Origin: Pseudomaricurvus sp965656525 | GTDB taxonomy: Bacteria; Pseudomonadota; Gammaproteobacteria; Pseudomonadales; Cellvibrionaceae | Direction: 5' to 3' | DNA length: 64,000 bases | Assembly: GCA_965656525.1 (NCBI GenBank) | Contig: CBFHKY010000008.1 | Coordinates: 1 to 64,000 of the forward strand | Shown here: positions 15,737 to 26,016 of the stretch, in pieces | Position numbering within the stretch: position 1 is the first letter of the stretch | Layout of the letters: every line of letters starts with the position of its first letter | Made by a program: the position numbers and the translations under genes | The notes under the pieces: generated by a model | What the model was told of the DNA's origin: nothing | The model's input: the letters and a program-made list of their open reading frames with translations, nothing else | The model's database searches: none

Positions 15737-16903
15737 ATGAGGCAACAGCTTACGGTTTTAGGTTCTACTGGTTCTATTGGTGTCAGTACTCTCGACGTGG
15801 TGGCACGTCACCCTGAGCGCTATGAAGTCTTTGCGCTAACGGCAAACTCTCAGGTAGATGCGCTACTAAAGCAATGTTTAGACGTTAAACCCCGTTATGC
15901 GGTTATGCGTGATGAGGCCAGTGCAGCCCAGTTGCAACAGGCTTTGCATTCCGCTGGCTCACACGCAACAGTGCTTTCCGGTGCTCAAGGTTTAGTGGAT
16001 GTCGCAGAGGCGTCCGATGTGCAGGTGGTGATGGCGGCTATTGTGGGGGCCGCGGGCTTAGAGTCAACATTAGCGGCGGTTCGTGCTGGGAAGAAAGTTC
16101 TGCTGGCTAATAAAGAATCTTTGGTGATGGCTGGCGGACTTTTTATGCAAGCGGTTCGAGACAGCGGTGCGGTGCTGCTGCCGATCGACAGTGAGCACAA
16201 TGCCATATTCCAATGTCTGCCCGAAGGCTATCGCGGGCTTAGTTCAGCTGGAGTCAGGCGTATACTGCTGACAGGGTCCGGGGGGCCTTTTCGCACAGCA
16301 GATGTAGCCAGTTTGGTGAATGTCACCCCAGATCAAGCCTGTGCTCACCCTAACTGGTCAATGGGACGTAAGATCTCTGTTGATTCTGCCACCATGATGA
16401 ACAAGGGGCTTGAATTCATCGAGGCGTGCTGGCTGTTTAATGCCTCGCCAGATCAGATCGAGGTGGTGATTCATCCTCAGAGTGTGATTCATTCTATGGT
16501 TGAGTACACCGACGGTTCCGTGTTGGCGCAAATGGGAAATCCCGATATGCGTACACCCATTGCCCATGCTTTAGCGTGGCCCGAGCGGATTGAATCTGGC
16601 GTTGCCAGTTTGAGTTTTTTGGAGGTGTCTCGGCTGGATTTCGAAGCGCCTTGCTTAGAGCGCTTTCCTGGGTTGGGGTTATCTATAGAAGCAGCTAAGG
16701 CTGGTGGTATTATGCCATCGGTCTTAAATGCCGCGAACGAAGTGGCGGTAGAGGCTTTTTTGCACTCAGGTATTGGCTTTACTCGCATACCGCAAGTAAT
16801 TGATGAAGTTCTGCAGCGAGTCAGCAACTTTGAACCCTCTACTTTGGGTGAGGTCCAAGAGGCCGATTTGCAGGCTCGTCGTATGGCGGAATCCATCTTA
16901 TAA
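15737..16903 (+). CDS. dxr: 1-deoxy-D-xylulose-5-phosphate reductoisomerase
   Basis: A 388-residue enzyme (also called IspC) for the second step of the MEP isoprenoid pathway, which feeds uppS. LTVLGSTGSIGVSTLDVV is the NADPH fold, LLPIDSEHNAIFQCL carries metal-binding Asp and Glu, and the S-M-G-R-K-I-S-V-D-S-A-T-M-M-N-K-G-L-E segment is the active-site signature. Starts at ATG 24 bases after cdsA. Confidence 0.97.
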   Translation: MRQQLTVLGSTGSIGVSTLDVVARHPERYEVFALTANSQVDALLKQCLDVKPRYAVMRDEASAAQLQQALHSAGSHATVLSGAQGLVDVAEASDVQVVMAAIVGAAGLESTLAAVRAGKKVLLANKESLVMAGGLFMQAVRDSGAVLLPIDSEHNAIFQCLPEGYRGLSSAGVRRILLTGSGGPFRTADVASLVNVTPDQACAHPNWSMGRKISVDSATMMNKGLEFIEACWLFNASPDQIEVVIHPQSVIHSMVEYTDGSVLAQMGNPDMRTPIAHALAWPERIESGVASLSFLEVSRLDFEAPCLERFPGLGLSIEAAKAGGIMPSVLNAANEVAVEAFLHSGIGFTRIPQVIDEVLQRVSNFEPSTLGEVQEADLQARRMAESIL

Positions 16904-16978
16904 TTGCTCGCGTTACTCGTGAGCGAAAGCGACTTCAATGTCAGTTTTTGGTTCTGTGTGAACCCAAAGAGGTAGTTT

Positions 16979-18334
16979 GTGGACAGTCTATTAACCATTG
17001 TCTGGTTTCTTGTGGCGCTTGGCATCCTAGTGACCATTCATGAGTTTGGCCACTTTTATGTGGCTCGCCGCTGTGGTGTGAAGGTGCTGCGCTTCTCGGT
17101 AGGGTTTGGCAAGCCGTTGCTAACATGGACAGGTAAAACGGGCACAGAGTACACGTTAGCCGGTATCCCTTTGGGTGGTTATGTGAAAATGCTGGATGAG
17201 CGCGAAGGCGATGTCCCTGCAGAGTTGCGTAGCCAAGCGTTCAACCAGAAAGGTGTTTGGCAGCGTTTTGCTATCGTTGCGGCAGGCCCTCTGGCGAACT
17301 TTTTGCTGGCGGTACTGTTGTTTTGGGCCATGTTGTTGCCAGGCACAACCGATGTAGCTCCTGTTATTGGTAAGGTGGAGGTTAACTCGGTGGCAGCAGA
17401 AGCTGGCCTAGAGGCAGGTCAGGAGATTGTGGCCATTGATGGTCAGCCAGTACACACATGGCAAGATCTTAACCAGCAATTGCTGCGTCGGCTGGGTGAA
17501 TCTGGTGTGATTCGCTTTGTTGCACAGTACCCCGATTCGTCCTTACGGTATCAGTCTGAAGCAAGTTTGGATGATTGGTTGAAAGGTGCCGACGAGCCAG
17601 ACCCTGTTGCAGGCCTTGGTATAACGCTCTGGACACCGCCATTTGATGCCAAAGTAGACAAGGTGATGGAAGGCAGTCCGGCTGAAAAAGCAGGGTTGCA
17701 GAGTGGAGACTTCATCTTTGCCATCGATGATCAACCCATACAGGATTGGTATGCGTTGGTTGATTACGTTAAAGCGAGACCGGCCCAATCTATATTGGTG
17801 CAGTTCGAGCGTGATGGCGATACGCTTCAAGCATCAATGACCACCAATACGGTTGAATCAGACACCGGTGAGAAGATCGGTCAAATGGGAGTTATGCCTG
17901 TGCGCCCAGCATGGCCAGATGGGCTTCTCCGGCAACAAGAATACAGTGTCACTGAAGCTTTTGTGAGCGCCGTTGATAAAACCTGGGAGACTTCAGCTTT
18001 TGTGCTTTTATCCATTAAGAAGTTGATTCTTGGGGAAATTTCCACGAAAAACTTGAGTGGTCCTATCACCATTGCTAAAGTGGCGGGCGATTCAGCCAAG
18101 GCAGGTATGAATTACTATATTGGCTTTTTGGCACTGTTGAGCATAAGCCTAGGGGTTTTTAATCTTTTACCCATCCCTGTTCTGGATGGTGGGCATCTGT
18201 TTTATTATTTAATCGAAGTGGTTAAAGGCAGTCCGGTGTCAGAAAAAATTCAGACGGTTGGCTATCAGGCTGGCTTAATGTTTGTGGTGTGCTTGATGAT
18301 TTTGGCGCTTTATAACGATGTGATGCGTCTTTAA
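16979..18334 (+). CDS. rseP: Site-2 intramembrane zinc protease RseP
   Basis: A 451-residue inner-membrane metalloprotease that in relatives cleaves the anti-sigma factor RseA to release sigma E, and clears signal peptides. The zinc motif HEFGH is near residue 21, two PDZ domains follow (about 115-200 and 215-290), and the third ligand is in PVLDGGH near 404. Starts at GTG. It lies just before bamA, linking envelope-stress signalling with outer-membrane assembly genes. Confidence 0.96.
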   Translation: MDSLLTIVWFLVALGILVTIHEFGHFYVARRCGVKVLRFSVGFGKPLLTWTGKTGTEYTLAGIPLGGYVKMLDEREGDVPAELRSQAFNQKGVWQRFAIVAAGPLANFLLAVLLFWAMLLPGTTDVAPVIGKVEVNSVAAEAGLEAGQEIVAIDGQPVHTWQDLNQQLLRRLGESGVIRFVAQYPDSSLRYQSEASLDDWLKGADEPDPVAGLGITLWTPPFDAKVDKVMEGSPAEKAGLQSGDFIFAIDDQPIQDWYALVDYVKARPAQSILVQFERDGDTLQASMTTNTVESDTGEKIGQMGVMPVRPAWPDGLLRQQEYSVTEAFVSAVDKTWETSAFVLLSIKKLILGEISTKNLSGPITIAKVAGDSAKAGMNYYIGFLALLSISLGVFNLLPIPVLDGGHLFYYLIEVVKGSPVSEKIQTVGYQAGLMFVVCLMILALYNDVMRL

Positions 18335-18498
18335 TAGAGTCGGCCCAATAGAAAACCTTTTTGGGTTAGATACTGTCTCACCTAAAGATTTTTAACTTTT
18401 ACGAACTGGCGTTACATAATCTGCTTGTGTGGCGTGTACACTGTGTGTCGTTTTATCAGCTTCATCGGCTGTATACCCATGTGACTGAGAGATTGTAG

Positions 18499-21129
18499 AT
18501 GAGTCAATGTTTAATAAAATCCAATAGAATTCAGTTTATGATGCGTTTACGTCTCCTCATTACCACTTTGGTGTTATTTCCTGTTATTGCTTGGGCACAA
18601 ATCTTCACGGTCAATGATATCCGCATTGAAGGCTTGCAGCGGGTGTCTGCGGGTACGGTGTTTGCCGCACTGCCCGTGCAAATAGGCCAGTCAATGGATT
18701 CCTCTGCCATTCAAACAGCCACACGTTCGTTGTTTCGAACGGGTTATTTTGCCGATATTCAAATCGCCCGTGACGCAGACGTACTGGTCATTCAGCTCAA
18801 AGAGCGCCCAGCCATCAGTGAAATCGTTATTGAAGGTAATAAAGCCATCAAAACGGAAGACCTAATGCGAGGCATGCAGGAAAACGGTTTGTCCGAAGGG
18901 CAGATTTTTAAACAGGCGACTTTAGAAGGGCTTACGCAAAGCCTCGAACGTCAGTACGTAGGTCAAGGTCGTTACAGTGCGACTGTTGACGCAGAAGTGA
19001 TTGAGCAGCCACGTAATCAAGTAAAGCTTTCTATCACTGTTGATGAAGGCGAAGTTGCCGCGATCAAGCACATTAATATTGTGGGCAACCACGTGTTTGA
19101 TGATGAGGAACTTGGCGATTTATTCGAACTTAAAACTACGGGCTGGTTTTCATGGTTGAGTAGTAACGATCGCTATTCCCGAGAAAAACTATCCGGTGAC
19201 TTAGAGAGATTAGAATCTTATTATCTTGATCGTGGTTACTTAAAGTTCACTCTAGATTCTACACAGGTTTCTTTGAGTCCAGACAAAAAGCAAGTCTTTA
19301 TCACTGTTAATATTTCAGAGGGTGATGTCTATACCGTCAGTTCCGTTGAGTTGGCTGGCGATCCGATGGTTCCTGAAGAAGAGCTGGAACGTTTGTTTTT
19401 GTTGAAGGAAGGAAAAACGTTCTCGCAAGTATTGATGACGACGACATCGGATTACATCACTCGCCGTTTGGGTAACGAAGGTTTTACCTTCGCGGAAGTT
19501 CGTGGGATTCCAGAGCTGGATGAAGAGGAAAAAACAGTTAAGGTGACTTTCTTCATGGACCCCGGTAAGCGTGCCTACGTACGTCGGATTGAATTTCGAG
19601 GAAACACCAAAACCAGCGATGAAGTTCTGCGTCGTGAGATGCGTCAGATGGAAGGTGGCTCGGCTTCTACGGCACGTATTGAGTCTTCCAAGGTACGCTT
19701 AGAGCGCTTAGGTTATTTTAAAGATGTCATCGTGGACACTCGTGAAGTGCCGGGTACATCTGATCAAGTAGATGTGGAATATACCGTCGAAGAGCAGCCT
19801 TCCGGTAGCATTGGTGCCAGTGTTGGATTTGCGCAGGGCACAGGTTTGATCTTAGGGGCCAACATTCAGCAAAGTAACTGGTTTGGTACCGGTAAAAAAG
19901 TGGGCTTTAATGTCAGTACTTCGTCTTACCAAACGGTGTATAGCTTTAACTACACTGATCCTTATTTTACGCCTGATGGTGTCAGCCGTGGGTTTAACTT
20001 CTTTTACAGAAAAAGGGATTTCGAAGAGGTTAACGTGTCCAGCTACACCACGGATTCGTTTGGCGGTGCTATGAATTTTGGTTACCCCATATCGGAAATT
20101 GAGCGCCTGAACTTTGGCATAGGCTATACCAATATTGCCATTGAGACCGGTGCGTTTGCGGTACAAGAAATTATTGGATCACCTCGTCTGTACGAAAGCG
20201 ATGTGTATCTTTATGAGTATGTAACTGAAGCTCAAGCGGATGCTATCAGAACAGAACTCAACGGCGGCACACCATACGATACATCTATTATTTCTGGGGT
20301 TGGTACATCTTTTGGCGCGAATGATCCCGCGTTGATCGAAAGCCCCAATGGTTGGATTGACAATAACGGCGAAGATTTTGATATTTTTACGGTCAATGCG
20401 TCTTGGTCCCAATCTACGCTGAACAGAGGGCGTTTAGCGACACGGGGTGCTTCGCAATCTTTATCGCTTGAGTTGAGCTTGCCCGGTGGTGATCTTGAAT
20501 ACTACAAAGTCAGTTATTCAGGCCAATATTTCCGCCCATTAACAGAAAGCCTAACGCTGCGTTTACGCACAGAGCTAGGTTACGCTGATAGCTATGGAGC
20601 CACCACCGAGTTGCCGTTTTTTGAAAATTACTATTCTGGTGGATTTGGGTCTGTGCGAGGCTTTAAACGCAATACTCTCGGGCCAAAAGCAACACCTGCC
20701 GATTACTACGACTCTATAAATTATGACAAAGATGCCGACGGCACTCTGGACTCTAGAGTGTATATTCTTGACGATGACACCGGACAGTTAAAATCGCTTT
20801 CTTATTCAAACGATGATGACCCATTTGGTGGCAATGTCTTGATTGAAGGTAGTATTGAAATTCTGTTTCCTTTACCGATGGTTAAAGATCAGCGATCCAT
20901 TCAGTCGAGCTTCTTTATTGATGCGGGTAACGTTTTCGATACCAATTGTGGGGCTGGTCAGCTAAATTGCTACGATGTTGATTTATCAAAATTGAGTGCG
21001 TCAGCCGGTTTTGGTATCACTTGGATTACTGGTTTTGGGCCATTAACGTTTAGCATCGCAAAACCACTTAAAGAAAACGAAGGGGATGAAACAGAATTCT
21101 TCCAGTTTTCTCTTGGTACAGCTTTTTAA
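18499..21129 (+). CDS. bamA: Outer-membrane protein assembly factor BamA
   Basis: An 876-residue Omp85 protein, the core of the BAM complex that inserts beta-barrels. A signal peptide (LLITTLVLFPVIAWA, cleavage before Q) precedes five POTRA domains (about 35-430) and a C-terminal barrel with the essential V-R-G-F motif in GFGSVRGFKRNTLGP and a terminal aromatic (FSLGTAF). The start could be ATG 18499 (behind GAGAG) or ATG 18538, which gives a shorter signal peptide. The barrel is slightly longer than E. coli BamA and has a Cys pair (TNCGAGQLNCYD) in a loop. Confidence 0.96.
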   Translation: MSQCLIKSNRIQFMMRLRLLITTLVLFPVIAWAQIFTVNDIRIEGLQRVSAGTVFAALPVQIGQSMDSSAIQTATRSLFRTGYFADIQIARDADVLVIQLKERPAISEIVIEGNKAIKTEDLMRGMQENGLSEGQIFKQATLEGLTQSLERQYVGQGRYSATVDAEVIEQPRNQVKLSITVDEGEVAAIKHINIVGNHVFDDEELGDLFELKTTGWFSWLSSNDRYSREKLSGDLERLESYYLDRGYLKFTLDSTQVSLSPDKKQVFITVNISEGDVYTVSSVELAGDPMVPEEELERLFLLKEGKTFSQVLMTTTSDYITRRLGNEGFTFAEVRGIPELDEEEKTVKVTFFMDPGKRAYVRRIEFRGNTKTSDEVLRREMRQMEGGSASTARIESSKVRLERLGYFKDVIVDTREVPGTSDQVDVEYTVEEQPSGSIGASVGFAQGTGLILGANIQQSNWFGTGKKVGFNVSTSSYQTVYSFNYTDPYFTPDGVSRGFNFFYRKRDFEEVNVSSYTTDSFGGAMNFGYPISEIERLNFGIGYTNIAIETGAFAVQEIIGSPRLYESDVYLYEYVTEAQADAIRTELNGGTPYDTSIISGVGTSFGANDPALIESPNGWIDNNGEDFDIFTVNASWSQSTLNRGRLATRGASQSLSLELSLPGGDLEYYKVSYSGQYFRPLTESLTLRLRTELGYADSYGATTELPFFENYYSGGFGSVRGFKRNTLGPKATPADYYDSINYDKDADGTLDSRVYILDDDTGQLKSLSYSNDDDPFGGNVLIEGSIEILFPLPMVKDQRSIQSSFFIDAGNVFDTNCGAGQLNCYDVDLSKLSASAGFGITWITGFGPLTFSIAKPLKENEGDETEFFQFSLGTAF

Positions 21130-21353
21130 TCATTGTCGGTGTTTTTTGTCTCTTTCACAGTCGTGCTTGCTTTTGGCTGGCTTATCGAAAAGACAAAAGC
21201 TTATGAACCTCTGTGATTTAAGGCAGTCCTAAACAGCAGTATGGCTTTATTGTTCGTAAGTCGTGCGGTGAAAAAATAATGAACACGTGTTTACCTGCTG
21301 CAGCGTAAACACCATTTAGCATCATTCAATCAATAAAGAGTTGGAGTTTACTA

Positions 21354-21866
21354 GTGCACATGATGAAACGAATTACTTTGGTATTATTAGCGGTTGTTTT
21401 TTCGGCTACGGCAGCAGCATCCAGTAAAGTCGTTGTGTTTAATATGCAAGCGGCTATTTTACAAACTGACGTGGCTAAAAAGCGTTTGTCAGCTTTAGAA
21501 GCCGATGCTGAATACGCCGCACTGCGTGGTAAATTTGAAAGCTTGCGTGCCGAGCTTGAGGCGCTGCAAAAGGATGCTGAAAAAAACGGTATGGTTTGGA
21601 CACAAGAACAACAAGCCGCTCACCGTAAAAAAGTTGAATATAAGTCGGCTGATTTTAAATTGGCTGTCGAAAAGCTTAAAGCTGAACGAAATGCGGTGAT
21701 GCAGCAAATCATGCAAGAGCAGGGCGAAAAGGCGAAAGCGGTGTTGAAAGAATTGGTTACAGCCGAGAGCGTAGGCCTAGTGTTGGACAGTAGTGTGGCT
21801 TATTGGGCTGACGCAGAGCACGACATTACCGCTAAAGTAACAGCAAAATTGAACGCTCTTCGCTAA
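21354..21866 (+). CDS. skp: Periplasmic chaperone Skp/OmpH
   Basis: About 170 residues with a signal peptide ending A-T-A-A-A-S, then VVVFNMQAAILQTDVAKKRL and a long charged helical hairpin (about 45-130), the prefoldin-like arms that hold unfolded outer-membrane proteins. The GTG at 21354 lies seven bases after GGAG and is preferred; ATG codons at 21360 and 21363 are alternatives. bamA-skp-lpxD is the standard order. Confidence 0.92.
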   Translation: MHMMKRITLVLLAVVFSATAAASSKVVVFNMQAAILQTDVAKKRLSALEADAEYAALRGKFESLRAELEALQKDAEKNGMVWTQEQQAAHRKKVEYKSADFKLAVEKLKAERNAVMQQIMQEQGEKAKAVLKELVTAESVGLVLDSSVAYWADAEHDITAKVTAKLNALR

Positions 21867-21946
21867 AATAAAGATTGGCTTAATAATGTTATCCTTGCTG
21901 AAAGGTCACTTTGAGCAAGGATTTTTTGGTTTCGGTTGGGTCGCTC

Positions 21947-22993
21947 ATGATAAAGACAGGTGCTTGGACACTGAATACGCTCGCCGAGTACATCGGTGCA
22001 ACGCTGGAAGGCGACCCTGAATGCTCGATTTCAAAGTTGAATACGCTTCAAAATGCAGAACCCGGACACTTGTCATTTTTAGCTAACCCCTCGTACCAAA
22101 AACACCTCGAAAGTACTCAAGCGTCAGCGGTTATTCTTAAACCTGAGCAGGCGGCGATGTTTGCGGGTAATAAGCTCCTTGTTGCTAACCCTTATATGGG
22201 TTATGCCAAGCTCTCGCCTTTATTTGATCCTCTACCAGCGGCGGTTGTTCAGGTTCATCCACAAGCGGTGGTTGAGCCTTCTGTCAGGTTGGACGAAACA
22301 TCTGTCAGCATTGGCGCCAATGCCTACATTGGCGCCAATGTGCAATTGGGTAAAAATGTGGTTATAGGCCCTGGGTGTGTCATTGGCGAAAGCTGTATTA
22401 TCGGTGACGGTACACGCTTGCATGCCAATGTTACTTTGTACCATGGCGTGAGTGTAGGGGTTCGTACAATCATACACAGTGGTTGTGTGATTGGTGCCGA
22501 CGGCTTTGGTTTTGCGCCGAGCCAAGAAGGTTGGGTGAAGATTCATCAAATTGGTGGTGTCGTTATCGGCGATAGTGTTGAGGTGGGTGCTTGCACAACG
22601 GTGGATAGAGGTGCGCTGGATGACACGATTATTGGCAATGGTGTTATTATCGATAACCAAGTGCAAATCGCACACAATGTGAAAATTGGTGATTACACGG
22701 CTATTGCTGGCTGTACGGGGATCGCAGGCAGCACCACTATTGGTCAGCGCTGCACGATTGCAGGTGCTGTGTCCATAGTAGGGCACATAAGCATTGCTGA
22801 TGGTGTTCACATCAGTGCTAATTCACTGGTGAATAAATCCATTTTAGAGCCTGGTGGTTCGTACTCTTCGGGTACTGTGCTTTCGCCCACAAAAACGTGG
22901 CGTAAAAATGCGGTTCGTTTTGGTCATCTGGATCAATTGGCTAACCGTTTGACCTCAGTGGAAAAGCAAGTCAAAAACAACAATGATAAATAG
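21947..22993 (+). CDS. lpxD: UDP-3-O-(3-hydroxyacyl)glucosamine N-acyltransferase
   Basis: A trimeric left-handed beta-helix acyltransferase, third step of lipid A synthesis. The N-terminal uridine-binding domain (WTLNTLAEYIGATLEGD) is followed by many hexapeptide repeats, with the catalytic His in the QIAHNVKIGDYTAIAG stretch and G-F-G-F-A near residue 190. The ATG at 21947 gives 348 residues, near the family norm. A TTG at 21911, five bases after AAAGG, would add 12 residues and has the better ribosome site, so the start is uncertain. Confidence 0.93.
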   Translation: MIKTGAWTLNTLAEYIGATLEGDPECSISKLNTLQNAEPGHLSFLANPSYQKHLESTQASAVILKPEQAAMFAGNKLLVANPYMGYAKLSPLFDPLPAAVVQVHPQAVVEPSVRLDETSVSIGANAYIGANVQLGKNVVIGPGCVIGESCIIGDGTRLHANVTLYHGVSVGVRTIIHSGCVIGADGFGFAPSQEGWVKIHQIGGVVIGDSVEVGACTTVDRGALDDTIIGNGVIIDNQVQIAHNVKIGDYTAIAGCTGIAGSTTIGQRCTIAGAVSIVGHISIADGVHISANSLVNKSILEPGGSYSSGTVLSPTKTWRKNAVRFGHLDQLANRLTSVEKQVKNNNDK

Positions 22994-23013
22994 TCATATT
23001 TAGGGCATATTCG

Positions 23014-23451
23014 ATGATGGATGTTAGAGAAATTCGTGAGTACCTTCCCCACCGGTATCCATTTTTATTGGTCGATCGCGTGGTCGAGCTAGTAGAAGGC
23101 GATGTGATCAAAGCGTATAAAAATATTTCCATTAACGAGGAGGTGTTTAATGGACACTTCCCTCAGGCGCCAATTTTCCCTGGTGTGATGATCGTTGAGG
23201 CTATGGCGCAAGCAGCTGGAATTTTAGGTTTTAAGACCGTTGGCAAAAAGCCAGCAGATGGCTCTATTTATCTTTTTGCGGGTGCTGATAAGGTACGTTT
23301 TAAGCGTCAAGTGGTACCTGGCGATAGGCTTGATTTACAAGCAAAAATCATTTCTGAAAAGCGTGGAATCTGGAAGTTTGAATGTCAAGCCACAGTCGAT
23401 GGTGTTTTGGCCGCTTCTGCTAGTATTCTCTGCGCCGATCGACACGTTTAA
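23014..23451 (+). CDS. fabZ: 3-hydroxyacyl-[ACP] dehydratase FabZ
   Basis: A 145-residue hot-dog fold dehydratase of fatty-acid synthesis. LPHRYPFLLVDRV, then GHFPQAPIFPGVMIVEAMAQ carries the catalytic His and Glu. Lies between lpxD and lpxA, as is usual, since both pathways draw on the same 3-hydroxyacyl-ACP pool. Confidence 0.97.
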   Translation: MMDVREIREYLPHRYPFLLVDRVVELVEGDVIKAYKNISINEEVFNGHFPQAPIFPGVMIVEAMAQAAGILGFKTVGKKPADGSIYLFAGADKVRFKRQVVPGDRLDLQAKIISEKRGIWKFECQATVDGVLAASASILCADRHV

Positions 23452-23462
23452 GGATCTTAGCT

Positions 23463-24242
23463 TTGTCCAATTTGATTGACCCTAGAGCGATCATCGATCC
23501 GACTGCCGTACTTGGAGAAAACGTCAGTGTGGGCCCTTGGACGATTATCGGACCCGATGTCGTCATTGGTGAGGGCACCAAAGTTGAGTCCCATGTAGTA
23601 ATTAAAGGGCCAACTCGTATAGGGAAGTACAATCATATTTTTCAGTTTTCAACCGTGGGCGAAGCCACTCCTGATCTTAAATATCAGGGCGAGGACACGC
23701 GCCTAGTGATCGGTGACAACAACGTTATCCGTGAGTGTGTCACCATTCATCGCGGTACCGTTCAAGATCGCAGTGAGACCACTATCGGTAATGACAACTT
23801 GTTAATGGCTTATGTTCACGTGGGGCATGACAGTGTTATCGGTGACAATTGTATCTTGGTGAACAATGCCGCGTTGGCGGGCCATGTGCACGTGGGTAAC
23901 TGGGCCATTTTGGGCGGTTACACGTTAGTGCATCAGTTCTGCCGAATCGGTGAGCATTGTTTCACGGGGATGGGCAGTGGTATCGGTAAAGATGTACCGG
24001 CGTTTGTCATGGTGAATGGTAATCCCGCTGCGGCAAAAAGCATCAACAGTGAAGGCTTGCGTCGGCGGGGCTTTAGCAAAGACGAAATCTCTATTATTCA
24101 TAAAGCGTTTAAGCTCGTATACCGTCGCGGTTTAACCGTCGATGAAGCGGTTAAAGAGTTGCAACAACTGCTGCCTGGCTGTGCCGATTTATCGCTAATG
24201 ATCGATTCTTTATTGCACTCCACCCGCGGGATTGTTCGCTAA
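23463..24242 (+). CDS. lpxA: UDP-N-acetylglucosamine O-acyltransferase
   Basis: A 259-residue left-handed beta-helix enzyme for the first step of lipid A synthesis. It starts at TTG behind AAGGAT, giving MSNLIDPRAIIDPTA, the usual N-terminus. The catalytic His is in NNAALAGHVHVGNWAILGG and the family marker EGLRRRGFS is near 200. Only 11 bases follow fabZ and 9 precede lpxB. Confidence 0.97.
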   Translation: MSNLIDPRAIIDPTAVLGENVSVGPWTIIGPDVVIGEGTKVESHVVIKGPTRIGKYNHIFQFSTVGEATPDLKYQGEDTRLVIGDNNVIRECVTIHRGTVQDRSETTIGNDNLLMAYVHVGHDSVIGDNCILVNNAALAGHVHVGNWAILGGYTLVHQFCRIGEHCFTGMGSGIGKDVPAFVMVNGNPAAAKSINSEGLRRRGFSKDEISIIHKAFKLVYRRGLTVDEAVKELQQLLPGCADLSLMIDSLLHSTRGIVR

Positions 24243-24251
24243 GGATCATCA

Positions 24252-25400
24252 ATGCGAATTGGAATTATTGCAGGCGAGGCATCAGGGGATATCCTTGGTG
24301 CTGGCTTGATGTCGGCTCTGCGGCAGTACTTCCCCGATGCTCAGTTTGAGGGTGTCGGTGGTGAACGGATGATCGCACAAGGGTTTGATAGCCTTTACGA
24401 TCAAGAGCGGTTGGCCGTCATGGGTTTGATTGAACCTCTCAAACGTTTGCCTGAGCTACTGAGTATGCGCAAAGCATTGGTTCAGCACTTTCTGTCTACC
24501 CCCCCTGATGTTTTTATTGGTATCGATTCCCCCGATTTTAACCTGACAATTGAAGAGCGCCTCAAGGCTCATGGTATTGCCACGGTTCATTACGTGAGCC
24601 CTTCGGTGTGGGCTTGGCGGCAAAAACGGATTGTTAAAATCCAGCGCTCGGTGAATCTAATGTTAACTCTGTTGCCTTTTGAAGCCGCCTTTTATGAGCA
24701 GCATCAAGTACCAGTGTGTTTTGTTGGCCATCCTTTGGCTGACGATATACCTATGGAACCTAATCAGCAGAAAGCTCGATCACACTTGGGATTGCCAAAA
24801 GACGTTACCATTGTGGCGCTGATGCCAGGCAGCCGTGGCGGTGAAGTGAAATTGATTGGCCCTGTGCTCTGGGCGGCGGCAGAGAAGGTTAAGCGCAAAT
24901 ACCCAGATATTATGTTTGTGGTACCTGCTGCCAATAACGCTAGGCGCAAACAAATTGAACAGCAGCTGATTCACTTGTCAGATTTGCCTCTGCGTTTGAT
25001 CGATGGGCAGTCACATCAAGTTATGGAAGCGTCGAATATGGTGGTGATGGCATCGGGAACAACCACACTTGAAGCGATGCTGTTAAAGCGACCAATGATC
25101 GTAGTGTATCGTTTTGCTCGGTTGTCTTATGCCATTTTGTCGCGCTTAGTGAAAACCCGATTTTTTGCTTTACCGAATTTGTTAGCCAACCGGATGTTGG
25201 TGCCTGAGCTTTTGCAAGAGGCCGCATCAGCGGACAACGTGGCGGCTGAGCTGCTGGCCCTATTGGATAGCCCTACAGACACTCAAACTCTGAGTGAAGA
25301 GTTTCAGCGCCTGCATGCTTCGATTCGTTGCGACGCCAGCGCTACAGCTGCAGCTGCCATCGTGAAACAATTTGGGCTCAACACCAAGCAGGTTAATTAA
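24252..25400 (+). CDS. lpxB: Lipid A disaccharide synthase
   Basis: A 382-residue GT-B glycosyltransferase (family GT19). RIGIIAGEASGDILGAGLM at the N-terminus, YVSPSVWAWRQKRI in the middle and MASGTTTLEAMLLKRPMIV in the donor-binding domain are diagnostic. Its stop overlaps the rnhB start (TAATG), indicating translational coupling. Confidence 0.97.
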   Translation: MRIGIIAGEASGDILGAGLMSALRQYFPDAQFEGVGGERMIAQGFDSLYDQERLAVMGLIEPLKRLPELLSMRKALVQHFLSTPPDVFIGIDSPDFNLTIEERLKAHGIATVHYVSPSVWAWRQKRIVKIQRSVNLMLTLLPFEAAFYEQHQVPVCFVGHPLADDIPMEPNQQKARSHLGLPKDVTIVALMPGSRGGEVKLIGPVLWAAAEKVKRKYPDIMFVVPAANNARRKQIEQQLIHLSDLPLRLIDGQSHQVMEASNMVVMASGTTTLEAMLLKRPMIVVYRFARLSYAILSRLVKTRFFALPNLLANRMLVPELLQEAASADNVAAELLALLDSPTDTQTLSEEFQRLHASIRCDASATAAAAIVKQFGLNTKQVN

Positions 25401-26005
25401 TGGAACCGTTCGTTAGCTGTTATCACGGCACTTTAGGCGCTGGCGTGGACGAGGTAGGGCGTGGTCCTTTGGCGGGTGATGTGGTGACAGCAGCCGTCAT
25501 TCTTGACCCTGCTCAGCCGATTATTGGGCTCAACGATTCTAAAAAGTTGACTGAAAAAAAACGCAATCAATTGTTTGACGAAATTCGGGACAAAGCGCTT
25601 TGCTACAGTATCGCCCGCGCATCGGTGGCCGAGATTGACAGTATCAATATTTTACAGGCCAGTTTGCTGGCGATGGCTAGAGCGGTTCAGAGTTTGGCTA
25701 TTGTGCCAGAACACGTTTGGGTGGACGGTAACAAAATCCCCAAGTGGGACTTTGCCGCCGAAGCGGTCGTGAAAGGCGATAGCCGAGTGGCGGCCATCAG
25801 TGCGGCCTCGATTTTAGCAAAAGTAACCCGCGACAGAGAAATGGTAGCCTTTGATGCACAATACCCAGGCTACGGTTTTTCGGGACACAAAGGCTACCCC
25901 ACCAAAGTGCACTTACAAGCCATTGAGCAGCTCGGGGTGACTCCCATTCACCGCTCATCGTTTGGCCCAGTAAAAGCTCGAATGGAGCAAAGAGACCTAT
26001 TTTGA
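25400..26005 (+). CDS. rnhB: Ribonuclease HII
   Basis: A 201-residue RNase HII removing ribonucleotides from DNA. GVDEVGRGPLAGDVV supplies the acidic pair, NDSKKLTEKKR and ISAASILAKVTRD the other conserved blocks. It is the last gene of the envelope cluster. In many gammaproteobacteria dnaE and accA follow; here an oppositely oriented DUF2971 gene follows after 11 bases. Confidence 0.96.
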   Translation: MEPFVSCYHGTLGAGVDEVGRGPLAGDVVTAAVILDPAQPIIGLNDSKKLTEKKRNQLFDEIRDKALCYSIARASVAEIDSINILQASLLAMARAVQSLAIVPEHVWVDGNKIPKWDFAAEAVVKGDSRVAAISAASILAKVTRDREMVAFDAQYPGYGFSGHKGYPTKVHLQAIEQLGVTPIHRSSFGPVKARMEQRDLF

Positions 26006-26016
26006 TGCCAGTGTGA